The position numbers were made by a program, and so were the translations under genes. A stretch of 64,000 nucleotides of DNA. It comes from CAIXSC01 sp046349935 (lineage in GTDB: Bacteria > Planctomycetota > Planctomycetia > Pirellulales > Pirellulaceae). Positions 35,019 to 43,036 of this stretch are shown here, piece by piece; the stretch's first letter is position 1; each line of letters opens with the position of its first letter. The notes beneath the pieces were generated by a model. It was not told the DNA's origin, made no database searches, and saw nothing but the letters and a program-made list of their open reading frames with translations. The stretch is taken from NCBI GenBank assembly GCA_046349935.1, contig JAXMBK010000003.1:1116001-1180000 (forward strand), written 5' to 3'.

Positions 35019-38000
35019 ATGACCACGCGCGTGACAACGTACACGAATGATTGGCGCGGCCGTTGGGTGGCGACGGACGGGGAGGTCGATTTCTACCAGG
35101 AGACGGCGTACGACAACCTGGATCGGCCGACTGTGACGCAGCGACGGAATACGTCGTCGAGCGGGAATCTGATCGCCAAGCGCGAGACGAAATACGACGC
35201 GCGGGGACGCGTCTATCAGACGGTGCGGTATGGCGTGAATCCGGCCACGGGGGCGGTCGGCCAGTCGTTAACCGACAACACGTGGTACGACGCGTCGGGG
35301 AATGTGCTCAAGCAACAACCGGCCGGGGCGCGGCTGTTCACCAAGCAGGTCTACGATGGCTTGGGGCGGCAGACCAAGTCCTACGTGGGCTATGACCTGT
35401 CGGAGTCGAGTTACGCAGATGCCGGGACCGTGACCGGGGATACGATCGTCGAGCAAACGGAGGTCACGTACGACGCGGCGTCGAACGTGATTCAAACGAC
35501 CGTGAAACAGCGCTATCACAACGCGACGGGCACGGGCGAGTTGACCGGGCCGGCGGGCGCGCAGCCCAAGGCGCGCGTCACCTACTCGGCGTCGTGGCCC
35601 GATCCGCTCGGTCGCCAGCAGGCCGCGGCCGATTATGGGACCAACGGCGGCTCGGCGCTCAGTCGCCCCGCCACCATCCCGGCTCGCAGCGATACGGTGC
35701 TGGTCACGAGCCAGGACTACAACAGCGCGGGGCAAGTCGCCATTCAGACCAATCCGGCGGGAATCTCCACCTGCCTGCTCTACGATGCGGCCGGTCGACA
35801 GATCGTGATGGTCATGAACTGCACGGGGTACGGCTCTTCGAGCAGTTCTTCTTCCTCGTCGTCCTCGTCCTCTTCCTCGTCCTCTTCCTCCTCCTCTTCT
35901 TCCTCGTCTTCTTCCTCCAGCGCCGGTTCGTCGTCGGGTTGCTTGGCGTCGCTCGACGAGAACGTGATCGTGCGCACCAGCTACAACGCGGACGGCAACG
36001 TGCAGGAGTTGATCGCCGAGAACAGCGTGACCGGCTCCCAGACAACGCAGTACGTCTACGGGACGACGCTGTCGGACAGCGGGATCGCGTCGAGCCTGCT
36101 CAAGCGCAAGGAGATCTATCCCGACTCGGTCGACGGCGACGACGAGATTCGCTTTGCCTACAACCGCCAGGGCGAGGTGACGTCGATCCGCGACCAGAAC
36201 GGCACGGTGCATACGTTCGACTACGACGGGCTGGGCCGACAGATTCAGGATCGGATCACGACGCTCGGTACGGGCGTCGATGGCGCCGTGCGGCGGATCT
36301 CGACCAGCTATGACGTGCGCGGGATGCGCGAGAAGATCACCAGTTGGAACGCCCCGACGGTCGGCAGCGGCAGCGTGGTGAACGAAGTGCAGTTCGCGTA
36401 CAACGATTTCGGACAGATTACCAACGACTACCAGGCGCACGCCGGCGCCGTGAGCACGTCGACCACGCCCCAGGTGCAGTACGGTTACGCGAGCGGCTCG
36501 GCCAACACGATTCGGCCCACGTCGATCACGTATCCCGACGGCCGAGTGATCACCTACGGCTATGGTTCATCCGATTCGATGGCCGGCGTGCTGAGTCACG
36601 TGGCCGCAATCATTGACAGCGACGCCGGCGCGACGCACCTGGCCGACTACTCGTACCTGGGCCTGCGGACGTTCGTCGAGGTGGACTACACCGAGCCGGA
36701 CGTCAAATACACGCTAGTCGGCACGGCCGGAGGGAACGATCCCGACACGGGCGACATTTACCGCGGCTTCGACCGCTTCGGGCGGATCAAAGACAGCTAC
36801 TGGTACAACTACGGCAGTTCCACTGACGTCGACCGGATCAAGTACGGCTACGATCGCAACGGCAATCGCACCTACCGGGAAAACACAGTCGCCGCGTCGT
36901 ATGGCAAGAACTTCGACGAGAAGTACGAGCACGACCTGATCGACCGATTAAAGCACATGGAGCGAGGCCGCCTGACGGCGGGCAAGGACGGGATCACGGA
37001 CAAAACGTTCGCCCAATGCTGGAGCCTGGACGAGGCCGGGAACTGGAAGAAGTTCCTGGAAGACAGCGATGGTGATGGCGCGTGGGACCTAAATCAGTTC
37101 CGCTCCGCCAACGGCGTCAACGAAATCACTGACGTCAGCGAGATCGCTGGTCCGTCGTGGGCTACTCCGGCGTACAACCGCGCCGGCAACATGACCACGA
37201 TCCCCAAGCCGGCCGATCCCACCCAGTCGTTCACGGGAACCCACGACGCCTGGAACCGGTTGGTCAAGTTGGAAGACGGCTCGGGGACCGTCGCGCAGTA
37301 CGAATACGATGGCGCGAAACGCCGGACAGTCAAAAAGACCTACACGTCGGGAACTCTCTCGGAAACCCGGCACTTCTATTACACCGAGCCCAGCCGGTGG
37401 CAGGTCGTCGAGGAACGCGTCGAATCGTCGAGCGACGCCGAACGGCAGTTCGTGTGGGGCCTGCGCTACGTCGACGACATCGTGCTACGCGATCGCGACA
37501 CCGACGTCGACGGGACGCTCGAGGAACGGCTGTATGGGCTCCAGGATGCGAATTGGAATGTAACCAGCGTGGCGAACCCCAGCGGAGCCATCCAGGAACG
37601 CTTCGCCTATAGCGCGTACGGCGCTAGCATGGCATTGACCGCCGCCTTTGCCTTGCGAGGAAACTCCATCTATGTCTGGGAAACGCGGTACGCTGGGTAC
37701 TACAGAGACAATGAGTCGTCGCTGTTCTGCATTCGCAATCGCTATTTTAACGATGGTATCGGGATTTGGCTGCAGAGAGACCCGGTCCATTATGTCGACG
37801 GGGTCAACCTATATCAGTATGTGAGATCACGTCCGATTGCGCATGTCGATCCATTTGGGTTGTGGATGCAGCATGCGATCTGCGTATCAACCTGTTTAGG
37901 CTGTGCTGGTGTTCCAGCTATAGGCCTGAGCACATGTTACTCCAACGCCGTTGACGCGGATGACTTCAGTGACTGTTGGGACAATTACTGGAGCCTACTA

Positions 38001-38219
38001 CCCACGTGGCACAAGGTACTCTGGGGAGCCGCGTGTGTAGGCTGTGCGATTTGCCTTGCGCGATATGCATGGATCGTGATTCCTGCAACTCTCCGAGGTT
38101 GTCGCTCCCCGAAACGAATTCGTCCGACAACAAAATGGGGCCCAAGTCAACCTCCAGGCACAGGAAACAATCCCCCAGGCTGGCCGCGTCCCGAAGACAT
38201 ATTCCCGGGAGGATACTAA
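35019..38219 (+). CDS. Rhs/YD-repeat protein, copy 2, intact, different tip
   Basis: A 1066-residue Rhs-type polymorphic toxin candidate. From about residue 45 to 833 the DNA is almost identical to copy 1 (direct repeat 30983-33448 / 35019-37519). It carries the same YD repeats, a 29-Ser tract near residue 272 and the intact frame at the copy 1 frameshift site. The Rhs-associated core ends GIWLQRDPVHYVDGVNLYQY and HVDPFGL. The tip starts with a Cys-rich hydrophobic module related to copy 1 (CAGVPAIGLSTCYSN, CVGCAICLARYAWIVI) and then a short, unrelated Pro/Gly-rich end (GNNPPGWPRPEDIFPGGY). No nuclease or ADP-ribosylase motif is seen. There is no signal peptide; the start is the ATG of MTTRVTTYT, so it is a truncated or orphan cassette lacking the N-terminal part. 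Confidence 0.8.
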   Translation: MTTRVTTYTNDWRGRWVATDGEVDFYQETAYDNLDRPTVTQRRNTSSSGNLIAKRETKYDARGRVYQTVRYGVNPATGAVGQSLTDNTWYDASGNVLKQQPAGARLFTKQVYDGLGRQTKSYVGYDLSESSYADAGTVTGDTIVEQTEVTYDAASNVIQTTVKQRYHNATGTGELTGPAGAQPKARVTYSASWPDPLGRQQAAADYGTNGGSALSRPATIPARSDTVLVTSQDYNSAGQVAIQTNPAGISTCLLYDAAGRQIVMVMNCTGYGSSSSSSSSSSSSSSSSSSSSSSSSSSSSSAGSSSGCLASLDENVIVRTSYNADGNVQELIAENSVTGSQTTQYVYGTTLSDSGIASSLLKRKEIYPDSVDGDDEIRFAYNRQGEVTSIRDQNGTVHTFDYDGLGRQIQDRITTLGTGVDGAVRRISTSYDVRGMREKITSWNAPTVGSGSVVNEVQFAYNDFGQITNDYQAHAGAVSTSTTPQVQYGYASGSANTIRPTSITYPDGRVITYGYGSSDSMAGVLSHVAAIIDSDAGATHLADYSYLGLRTFVEVDYTEPDVKYTLVGTAGGNDPDTGDIYRGFDRFGRIKDSYWYNYGSSTDVDRIKYGYDRNGNRTYRENTVAASYGKNFDEKYEHDLIDRLKHMERGRLTAGKDGITDKTFAQCWSLDEAGNWKKFLEDSDGDGAWDLNQFRSANGVNEITDVSEIAGPSWATPAYNRAGNMTTIPKPADPTQSFTGTHDAWNRLVKLEDGSGTVAQYEYDGAKRRTVKKTYTSGTLSETRHFYYTEPSRWQVVEERVESSSDAERQFVWGLRYVDDIVLRDRDTDVDGTLEERLYGLQDANWNVTSVANPSGAIQERFAYSAYGASMALTAAFALRGNSIYVWETRYAGYYRDNESSLFCIRNRYFNDGIGIWLQRDPVHYVDGVNLYQYVRSRPIAHVDPFGLWMQHAICVSTCLGCAGVPAIGLSTCYSNAVDADDFSDCWDNYWSLLPTWHKVLWGAACVGCAICLARYAWIVIPATLRGCRSPKRIRPTTKWGPSQPPGTGNNPPGWPRPEDIFPGGY
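35839..35925 (+). repeat. Serine-codon tract in Rhs copy 2 (29 Ser)
   Basis: Twenty-nine consecutive Ser codons, 11 more than in copy 1. The DNA is a TCT/TCC/TCG repeat that can slip in units of three bases without losing frame. It separates two groups of YD repeats. Confidence 0.85.
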
Positions 38220-38299
38220 GGCACTTTACATATGCAAGTGATCTCTACGACAGTGAATCTTGATAGATCTTCCTCCTCACCTTATTCGCAGGCACGTCG

Positions 38300-38587
38300 A
38301 TGCAGGACAAACCATTTGCGTTTGCGGACTATAACGTAATTATGCTGACATTTCATGGAAGCAATGACCACATCGTTTTGGTCCGTCCAGAACTGAAGGA
38401 AATCGGCGGACGAGGCTTCGTCGTGGGAACCATTCCGGCGGATGCTCTTCCTGGATTTAGGGACAAGGTTAGCGGCGTCGCCTGGGACATCATTGAACAA
38501 GTTATAATCTTAGATTCCGTCAGCGATTACGAAGAATGCTTAGCGAAATGGCGTAACTCGCGCCGTCGCAAGTGGTGGCAGTGGTAG
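38300..38587 (+). CDS. Candidate immunity protein downstream of Rhs copy 2
   Basis: A 95-residue acidic/aromatic protein (MQDKPFAFADYNVIMLTFHG to SRRRKWWQW). It contains VAWDIIEQVIILDSVSDYEE, and no known motif. It starts 80 bases after Rhs copy 2 and is not related to the gene after copy 1. Base composition is lower in GC than the Rhs core. The position suggests immunity to the copy 2 tip. Alternative: an unrelated hypothetical gene carried with the tip. Confidence 0.55.
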   Translation: MQDKPFAFADYNVIMLTFHGSNDHIVLVRPELKEIGGRGFVVGTIPADALPGFRDKVSGVAWDIIEQVIILDSVSDYEECLAKWRNSRRRKWWQW

Positions 38588-38854
38588 TCCCATTCATTCG
38601 ACACAGACGATACTACTGGCGTTTTGCGTCCTGTTCAATAAATTCTTCGAAGGGGAACGGCCGACAAACCGAAGTCCAATCGATGGGCGGGATCGACGAA
38701 GGGAGCGGAAGCGACGCGAGACGCGGAGCCTGTGTCGGCGTCGGCGAGCAAGTATGCGCGTCTTCACCGACCGCAGCGCACTCTTGGAGGCTTGGTTCGC
38801 ATGCAAGTGAGCGTTGCATCCGCGACGTAGGCGGCTTTTGGGCCGCTCGGGGCG

Positions 38855-39142
38855 TCAGTACCAGGCTTTTAGCGTGCCTTTGCCGGTTTCGAGGATGAAC
38901 TCGAGTCGGTCGCTGAGGTCAAAGACGTCTTCGTCGTCGCAGCCGAGCTTGGCGATGGCGTGGTTCAGGTCGCCGATCAGCCAGTCGAGATCCACGCGCG
39001 TCAGCTTGATGGTCGCGACGTCGACGTCGGGCGCGAGCGCCTCGAGTTGATCCTGGACTTCGGGCGTGCCATTCCACTTTTGGATCAGGGCCCGTTCGTG
39101 CGGCAGAAGCTGCACGCGGATGTCGGCGCTCTTGGGCGGCAT
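38855..39142 (-). CDS. Small protein inside IS66 element (fourth gene)
   Basis: A 95-residue protein, MPPKSADIRVQLLPHERALI at the start, then DVDVATIKLTRVDLDWLIGD and LSDRLEFILETGKGTLKAWY. It is acidic and helical and has no recognised domain. It starts 28 bases after the tnpC stop and ends 48 bases before the element's inverted repeat, so it is carried by the element. It may be an accessory transposition factor or a passenger. A homologous gene should follow tnpC in related elements if it belongs to them. Confidence 0.7.
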   Translation of the reverse strand: MPPKSADIRVQLLPHERALIQKWNGTPEVQDQLEALAPDVDVATIKLTRVDLDWLIGDLNHAIAKLGCDDEDVFDLSDRLEFILETGKGTLKAWY

Positions 39143-39170
39143 GGAGAGACTCCTGCGTTTTGCGCAGGAA

Positions 39171-40841
39171 TCACGCGGCGCGTCGTCGTCGGCGCTCCTC
39201 GCGTTTTTCGCGAGCGCGCAGCGCGCGATCGTGAGCTTCCTGCACTCGGGCTGTCAGTTGGTGTTGAGGGTGTTGGGCGAGCCAGCGATCCGGCAAGAGC
39301 GACTCCAGGTCGTCGTCGGACGTCGTCGGCAATTTGGCGTAAACATCTCGCAGGTACGCGAACGGATCGATGTGCAGCCGGTTGCAAGTTTTCGTCAACG
39401 TGAACAACGTCGCCGCCGTCTGTCCCGCCGCGGCATTGCCGACGAACAGCCACGCCTTGCGTCCCAAGATCGGGAACTTGAGCGCGCGTTCGGCCGCGTT
39501 GTTGTCCAGCGGAATGTCGCCTGATTCTAAGAAGCGTTCAAACGAAGACCAGCGGTCGAGCATGTAACGTATCGCGCCCGACAATTTGTCTTTGGGCAAG
39601 CGGTCGCGACTCGCTTCCCGCAGCCACTCTTGAAACTTATCCACGAGCGGCTTGGAGGATTCTTGCCGAGCCGCGTATCGCGTGGCGGCGTCGCCGCTTC
39701 GATAACGATCCTCGATGTCGAACAGTTGCCGGAAGAACTTCATGGCCTGATGCGTCAGCGATGTCGGCGCCTGCTTGTGGAGCGCTTCAAAACCGCGTCG
39801 CGCGTGCACCCAACACGCGGCCTTCGACACTCCCGGCCAGAGCTTGCCGATGCGTTCGTAGGCGACGTACGCGTCGGCGACCAAATACCCCTGAAATCCA
39901 CGCAGAAATTGTTCCGCCCCGTCGCAAGCGCGACTCGACGTGTACGTGAAGCAGTCGTACGGATGTCGCGCGTCGCCGACTCCGACCCACAAGTAGCCCG
40001 TGAGGGTCCGGCCTTCGCCCGCGAGTTCCTTGACGTACGTCTCGTCGACGTTCAGCACGGCCGACTGGCGAGCGCGCATCCACATGAGGTCCGTGAGTCG
40101 CGTGACGCCCTGAGCCAGTCCGCGCATCCATCGCCATTGCGTGCCGCGATCGATTCGATAACCGTGGCGGCCGGTGACGTCTTCCAGGCGGTAGTAGGGC
40201 AGATGGTCGGCGAAGCGGCCAATGGTCAGATACGCGAGCAGGCTCGGACTGGCGAACGACTTGATCAACTCTTTCGGTCGCGGCGCCTGGACGCTCGTCG
40301 TCGACTGATCTTGCTGATCCAACACGATCACTTCTTGAAATTGCTCGATCACTTTGAACTGCATCGGCACAACTTCCAGCATCTCGCCGATCTTCTTGAG
40401 AAAGCGGCGCGCGCGGGGATTGTCCCGTAGCTCCGCGGGAATCTCTTCCGGCAGCAACCGGAACTCCCGTCTCTCGCGCGGCAGCAGTTCGGGAAACACG
40501 CGCGGTCGCCGACCGCGGCTGGTACGCCGGCGACGTGGCGGCGCGGCGTCGGGAGCTACCGTCGGTTCCGCGGCTGTGGCCGCCTCGGGCAATTCCAGCG
40601 TGCTGAAGAGCAGCATCTGCGACTCGTCGTCGACGACCCGTTCGCTGCGAGTGCCGAATCTCCAACGCTTGAGCAACGCCTGGTCCGCGGAGAGCTGCTG
40701 GATCGTCTGTCGTAGCTGCACGTTGGTCGCTTCGAGCAAGGAGAGACTCGCGTCGCGCGCCGTCACAATCGCTTCCAACTCCGCGATTCGCTCGCGCGAG
40801 GCGGCGAGTTCGGCGAGCAACTGGTCGAACGGCGAAGTCAT
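39171..40841 (-). CDS. IS66-family transposase TnpC
   Basis: A 556-residue DDE transposase. Order: N-terminal coiled-coil (ELAASRERIAELEAIVTARD), the zinc-finger/linker region RWRFGTRSERV, the THAP-like middle with ELIKSFASPSLLAYL and then the catalytic core: VLNVDETYVKEL (Asp), YLVADAYVAYERIG (Asp) and IPLDNNAAERALKFPILGRK (Glu). The C-terminus is Arg-rich. The ATG at 40841 begins MTSPFDQLLAEL. The frame is intact and lies within perfect inverted repeats. Confidence 0.93.
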   Translation of the reverse strand: MTSPFDQLLAELAASRERIAELEAIVTARDASLSLLEATNVQLRQTIQQLSADQALLKRWRFGTRSERVVDDESQMLLFSTLELPEAATAAEPTVAPDAAPPRRRRTSRGRRPRVFPELLPRERREFRLLPEEIPAELRDNPRARRFLKKIGEMLEVVPMQFKVIEQFQEVIVLDQQDQSTTSVQAPRPKELIKSFASPSLLAYLTIGRFADHLPYYRLEDVTGRHGYRIDRGTQWRWMRGLAQGVTRLTDLMWMRARQSAVLNVDETYVKELAGEGRTLTGYLWVGVGDARHPYDCFTYTSSRACDGAEQFLRGFQGYLVADAYVAYERIGKLWPGVSKAACWVHARRGFEALHKQAPTSLTHQAMKFFRQLFDIEDRYRSGDAATRYAARQESSKPLVDKFQEWLREASRDRLPKDKLSGAIRYMLDRWSSFERFLESGDIPLDNNAAERALKFPILGRKAWLFVGNAAAGQTAATLFTLTKTCNRLHIDPFAYLRDVYAKLPTTSDDDLESLLPDRWLAQHPQHQLTARVQEAHDRALRAREKREERRRRRAA

Positions 40842-40942
40842 GGACGTGCGCTTCCACGGGTGCGACGTGAGATGCACGGATTATTCAGATCGCGTGCGAA
40901 AGCGCAAGAGGGTTCGGACGCTGCGGCGAGAAAATTCGCCGC

Positions 40943-41302
40943 TTACTTCGCCAATTGAAATCGCGGACGTCGTCGGACGGACGAGAGGTCGATGCCGTCG
41001 AGGATGAGCGAGAGTTGCGAGAGCGTGACCTCGCGCGCCGCCTGATCAGCGACGTCGTCCCATGACGGCAATTGGTACGTGCCTTGTTGGAGCTGCTGAT
41101 ACCAAATGCAGTAACCGACTTGGCCCCAGTACAGGATCTTGATCCGATCGCGGCGTCGGTTGAAGAACACGAACAGCCCGCCCGACAAAGGATCTTGCTC
41201 CAGAGCCGATTCGACGAGCGCCGCCAGGCCGTCGAAGCTCTTGCGCATATCGACCGGTTCCCGGCAAACAAAGACGCGGACCTGAGAAGCGAAGGCGATC
41301 AT
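40943..41302 (-). CDS. IS66-family Orf2 protein TnpB
   Basis: A 119-residue IS66 Orf2-like protein with all family landmarks: FVCREPVDMRKSFDGLAALV, DPLSGGLFVFFNRRRDRIKI, LYWGQVGYCIWYQQLQQG. It is required for IS66 transposition, its exact role being unclear. Its start overlaps the tnpA stop by 4 bases (41299-41302). Confidence 0.93.
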   Translation of the reverse strand: MIAFASQVRVFVCREPVDMRKSFDGLAALVESALEQDPLSGGLFVFFNRRRDRIKILYWGQVGYCIWYQQLQQGTYQLPSWDDVADQAAREVTLSQLSLILDGIDLSSVRRRPRFQLAK

Positions 41303-41661
41303 CGCGCGCCTCGCTCATCGAGCGCCTCGAGCACCCGCGTCAGAGACGCGACGTTCACCTCGCCGACGACGCGAACGCGACAACCAGCCGGGTGGACGAT
41401 CTCCAGTTCCGAGCGGGAGGCGCCGCCGAGCAGTCCCAGCGGAAGAAACAGCGAGTCGGTCGCCGCAGGAGCGGCCGCACGATCGCGCGGCGGCGCCGCC
41501 GCGATCTTCTTCCGCGTCGTCACTCCGAGACGCTTCCGCCACTGATAGAACGAGGGTTCCGACACGCCCTCGCGCCCGCAAAACCGCCGCACCGACAACC
41601 CACTCGCCGCCTGCCGCTCCAATAGTTCCCGCCAAGACCGCTCCCGCTCTTCCCTCGTCAT
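41299..41661 (-). CDS. IS66-family accessory protein TnpA
   Basis: A 120-residue protein with the TnpA helix-turn-helix: ERSWRELLERQAASGLSVRR, FCGREGVSEPSFYQWRKRLG. The C-terminal part LEIVHPAGCRVRVVGEVNVA is beta-rich. ATG at 41661 fits the family; an upstream in-frame ATG at 41733 overlaps the inverted repeat. It is the first gene of the IS66 operon. Confidence 0.88.
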   Translation of the reverse strand: MTREERERSWRELLERQAASGLSVRRFCGREGVSEPSFYQWRKRLGVTTRKKIAAAPPRDRAAAPAATDSLFLPLGLLGGASRSELEIVHPAGCRVRVVGEVNVASLTRVLEALDERGAR

Positions 41662-41764
41662 CGCCCGTCCTCGCTGTGAAGAAGTTGAAAACCTCTTCAC
41701 GCTAACAGCCGACGCAAGACGTCGCGGATGCAACGCTCACGCATGCAATGGGGATGCCGCCTGG

Positions 41765-41833
41765 CTACGCCGCCTTGCGGTGGTAGTGCTTCAGCAACCC
41801 GCCGATCTGGTGCTCACACTTTATGACGGCCAG
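41765..41833 (-). pseudogene. Integrase-core transposase, C-terminal remnant
   Basis: The last 22 codons (LAVIKCEHQIGGLLKHYHRK, AA, stop) match the end of the transposase at 43037 (ADVKCDRQLGGLLKHYHRKA). Nothing upstream of it survives. Copies of the same gene's 3' end thus flank the Doc/AbrB pair and the right 164-bp repeat. Confidence 0.7.
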
Positions 41834-41967
41834 CCGCCGGATCGACGGACAGCTGTGGGAAGTTCAACTCGACGGGTCGAGTACGAGAGCACCCCCGCGA
41901 GCACCTCGACGTTTTTGTGTGGCCGTAACTCGGCGTCGCGTTAGGCGTTTGCGCGATTGCGGCTACC

Positions 41968-42131
41968 GCCTCCGAAGCCGAAGGTTAGAGGTTCGAGCCC
42001 TCTCGGGGATACTTCTTATTGCCGCCCCATCTCGACCGGGGGCCCGCGCTGGCGAGAGTCTCCGCGAGCTTCTTGCATGCCGGAGGCATGCCAGCCATTA
42101 GCCGGTGGTCGCCCCCGGCGCACCACCGGTC
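41968..42131. repeat. 164-bp direct repeat, right copy, with tRNA-Arg 3' half
   Basis: Identical to 27872-28035. It carries the tRNA-Arg sequence from the anticodon stem to the 3' end (41968-42011), but the bases before it do not rebuild the 5' half, so it is not a tRNA gene. It ends 16 bases before the doc stop codon. Confidence 0.9.
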
Positions 42132-42147
42132 AAGCTTGAGCGTGCCG

Positions 42148-42540
42148 TTACTCGGAGCCGAAAGAATGCTCGCGAAAAAACGTCGCCACCGCCGCCTTGT
42201 CCAACTGGCTCTGGGCAACCGACAAAACCAGCGCTACGAGTTCATCCTCGGTGGCGCTGATGTCCTGGTTATTCATGAACAGGAACGTGATGGCAGTTGC
42301 CGCTCCCACGCGCTTGTTGCCGTCGAGGAACGGGTGATTTTGCACCAGATGATACAGGTAGGCGGCAGCCATCTCGTGCAGATCCGCATGCAGGTACTGG
42401 CCGCCAAAGGTCGCGCTGGGTTGAGCCAGTGCGGATTGGAGCAAGCCCAGGTCGCGAATGCCCACGCCACCCCCGTACCGCTCGATCTGGTCGCGGTGAA
42501 TCTCAAGGACTTCATCCAGCGTCAAGAAGTCGGGCGACAT
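42148..42540 (-). CDS. doc: Doc-like toxin (Fic/DOC fold)
   Basis: A 130-residue type II toxin of the death-on-curing family; Doc phosphorylates elongation factor Tu and stops translation. The Fic core HPFLDGNKRVGAA (HxFxDGNKR) lies near residue 68. The N-terminus LTLDEVLEIHRDQIERYGGG and GIRDLGLLQSALAQP are typical. The stop lies 16 bases from the 164-bp repeat. The antitoxin gene precedes it with a 3-base gap. Confidence 0.9.
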   Translation of the reverse strand: MSPDFLTLDEVLEIHRDQIERYGGGVGIRDLGLLQSALAQPSATFGGQYLHADLHEMAAAYLYHLVQNHPFLDGNKRVGAATAITFLFMNNQDISATEDELVALVLSVAQSQLDKAAVATFFREHSFGSE

Positions 42541-42543
42541 CGA

Positions 42544-42780
42544 CTATTCCGCCAGCTTCTTGAGTGCTTTGCCGTACCGCCGGTTGGTCTTGTCGAGCGC
42601 CGCATTGAACTTGGCCTGTCGCTCGGTCGGCTTCGCGGGCGCGATGACGAGCGTCCGCCCGTCAGTGGTGATTTCCAACGGATGCTCTGGATCGAAATTC
42701 AACAACTCTAGGATGGGCTTGTCGATCACCAATGCCCAGCTATTGCCGTGCTTCACGAGGTTCTTGATCACGAGAGCCAT
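42544..42780 (-). CDS. AbrB/MazE-like antitoxin
   Basis: A 78-residue DNA-binding antitoxin with the swapped-hairpin AbrB fold: LVKHGNSWALVIDKPILELL and LEITTDGRTLVIAPAK. The C-terminal tail (residues 50-78, Lys-rich) should bind the toxin. Doc usually pairs with Phd; AbrB-type partners for Doc are also known in many genomes. It is followed by doc on the same strand. Two GGTWTACC boxes upstream may be its operators. Confidence 0.85.
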   Translation of the reverse strand: MALVIKNLVKHGNSWALVIDKPILELLNFDPEHPLEITTDGRTLVIAPAKPTERQAKFNAALDKTNRRYGKALKKLAE

Positions 42781-42789
42781 CTCCAGAAA

Positions 42790-42808
42790 GGTTTACCTTT
42801 GGTATACC
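42790..42808. promoter_or_regulatory. Candidate operator of the toxin-antitoxin pair
   Basis: GGTTTACC (42790-42797) and the perfect palindrome GGTATACC (42801-42808) are 11 bases apart (one helix turn) and begin 9 bases before the antitoxin start codon on the minus strand. Autoregulation by AbrB-like antitoxins through such boxes is expected. Confidence 0.55.
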
Positions 42809-43036
42809 ATTGTCATCACCGTTTTGAGCGAGGTCAAGTCGTCCTATTCAGAAACATCGTCGGCAAGAAACTGCCGACGCAAGTGGAGCCAAATTGATGG
42901 GCTGGAGGGAGGATGGAAGTGGAGGTGTCGCCAGAACGGAGACCCGAGACAGGGTTTGGGAGCGAGATTTCACCCCGCGCATCAGCCACAGCGCGCAGGG
43001 GGGAGCGCAGTTCGCGGGCCATGCTGTGTCGCCTTG

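Larger units (their letters stand above)
38807..41740 (-). mobile_element. Complete IS66-family element with a fourth gene
   Basis: A 2934-bp element. The terminal inverted repeats are 22 bp and perfect, beginning GTGAGCGTTGCATCCGCGAC (38807-38828 and inverse 41719-41740). Genes on the minus strand are tnpA, tnpB, tnpC and a small fourth gene at 38855, all inside the ends. All frames are open, so the element is probably active. Confidence 0.93.
38799..41748. repeat. 8-bp target-site duplication around IS66 element
   Basis: GCATGCAA lies at 38799-38806 and again at 41741-41748, directly outside the terminal inverted repeats. Eight bases is the known IS66 duplication length. Confidence 0.9.

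Noticed and set aside
41968..42011. Second tRNA-Arg gene
   Set aside because: Only the 3' half from the anticodon arm on is present; the preceding bases do not form acceptor or D-arms.
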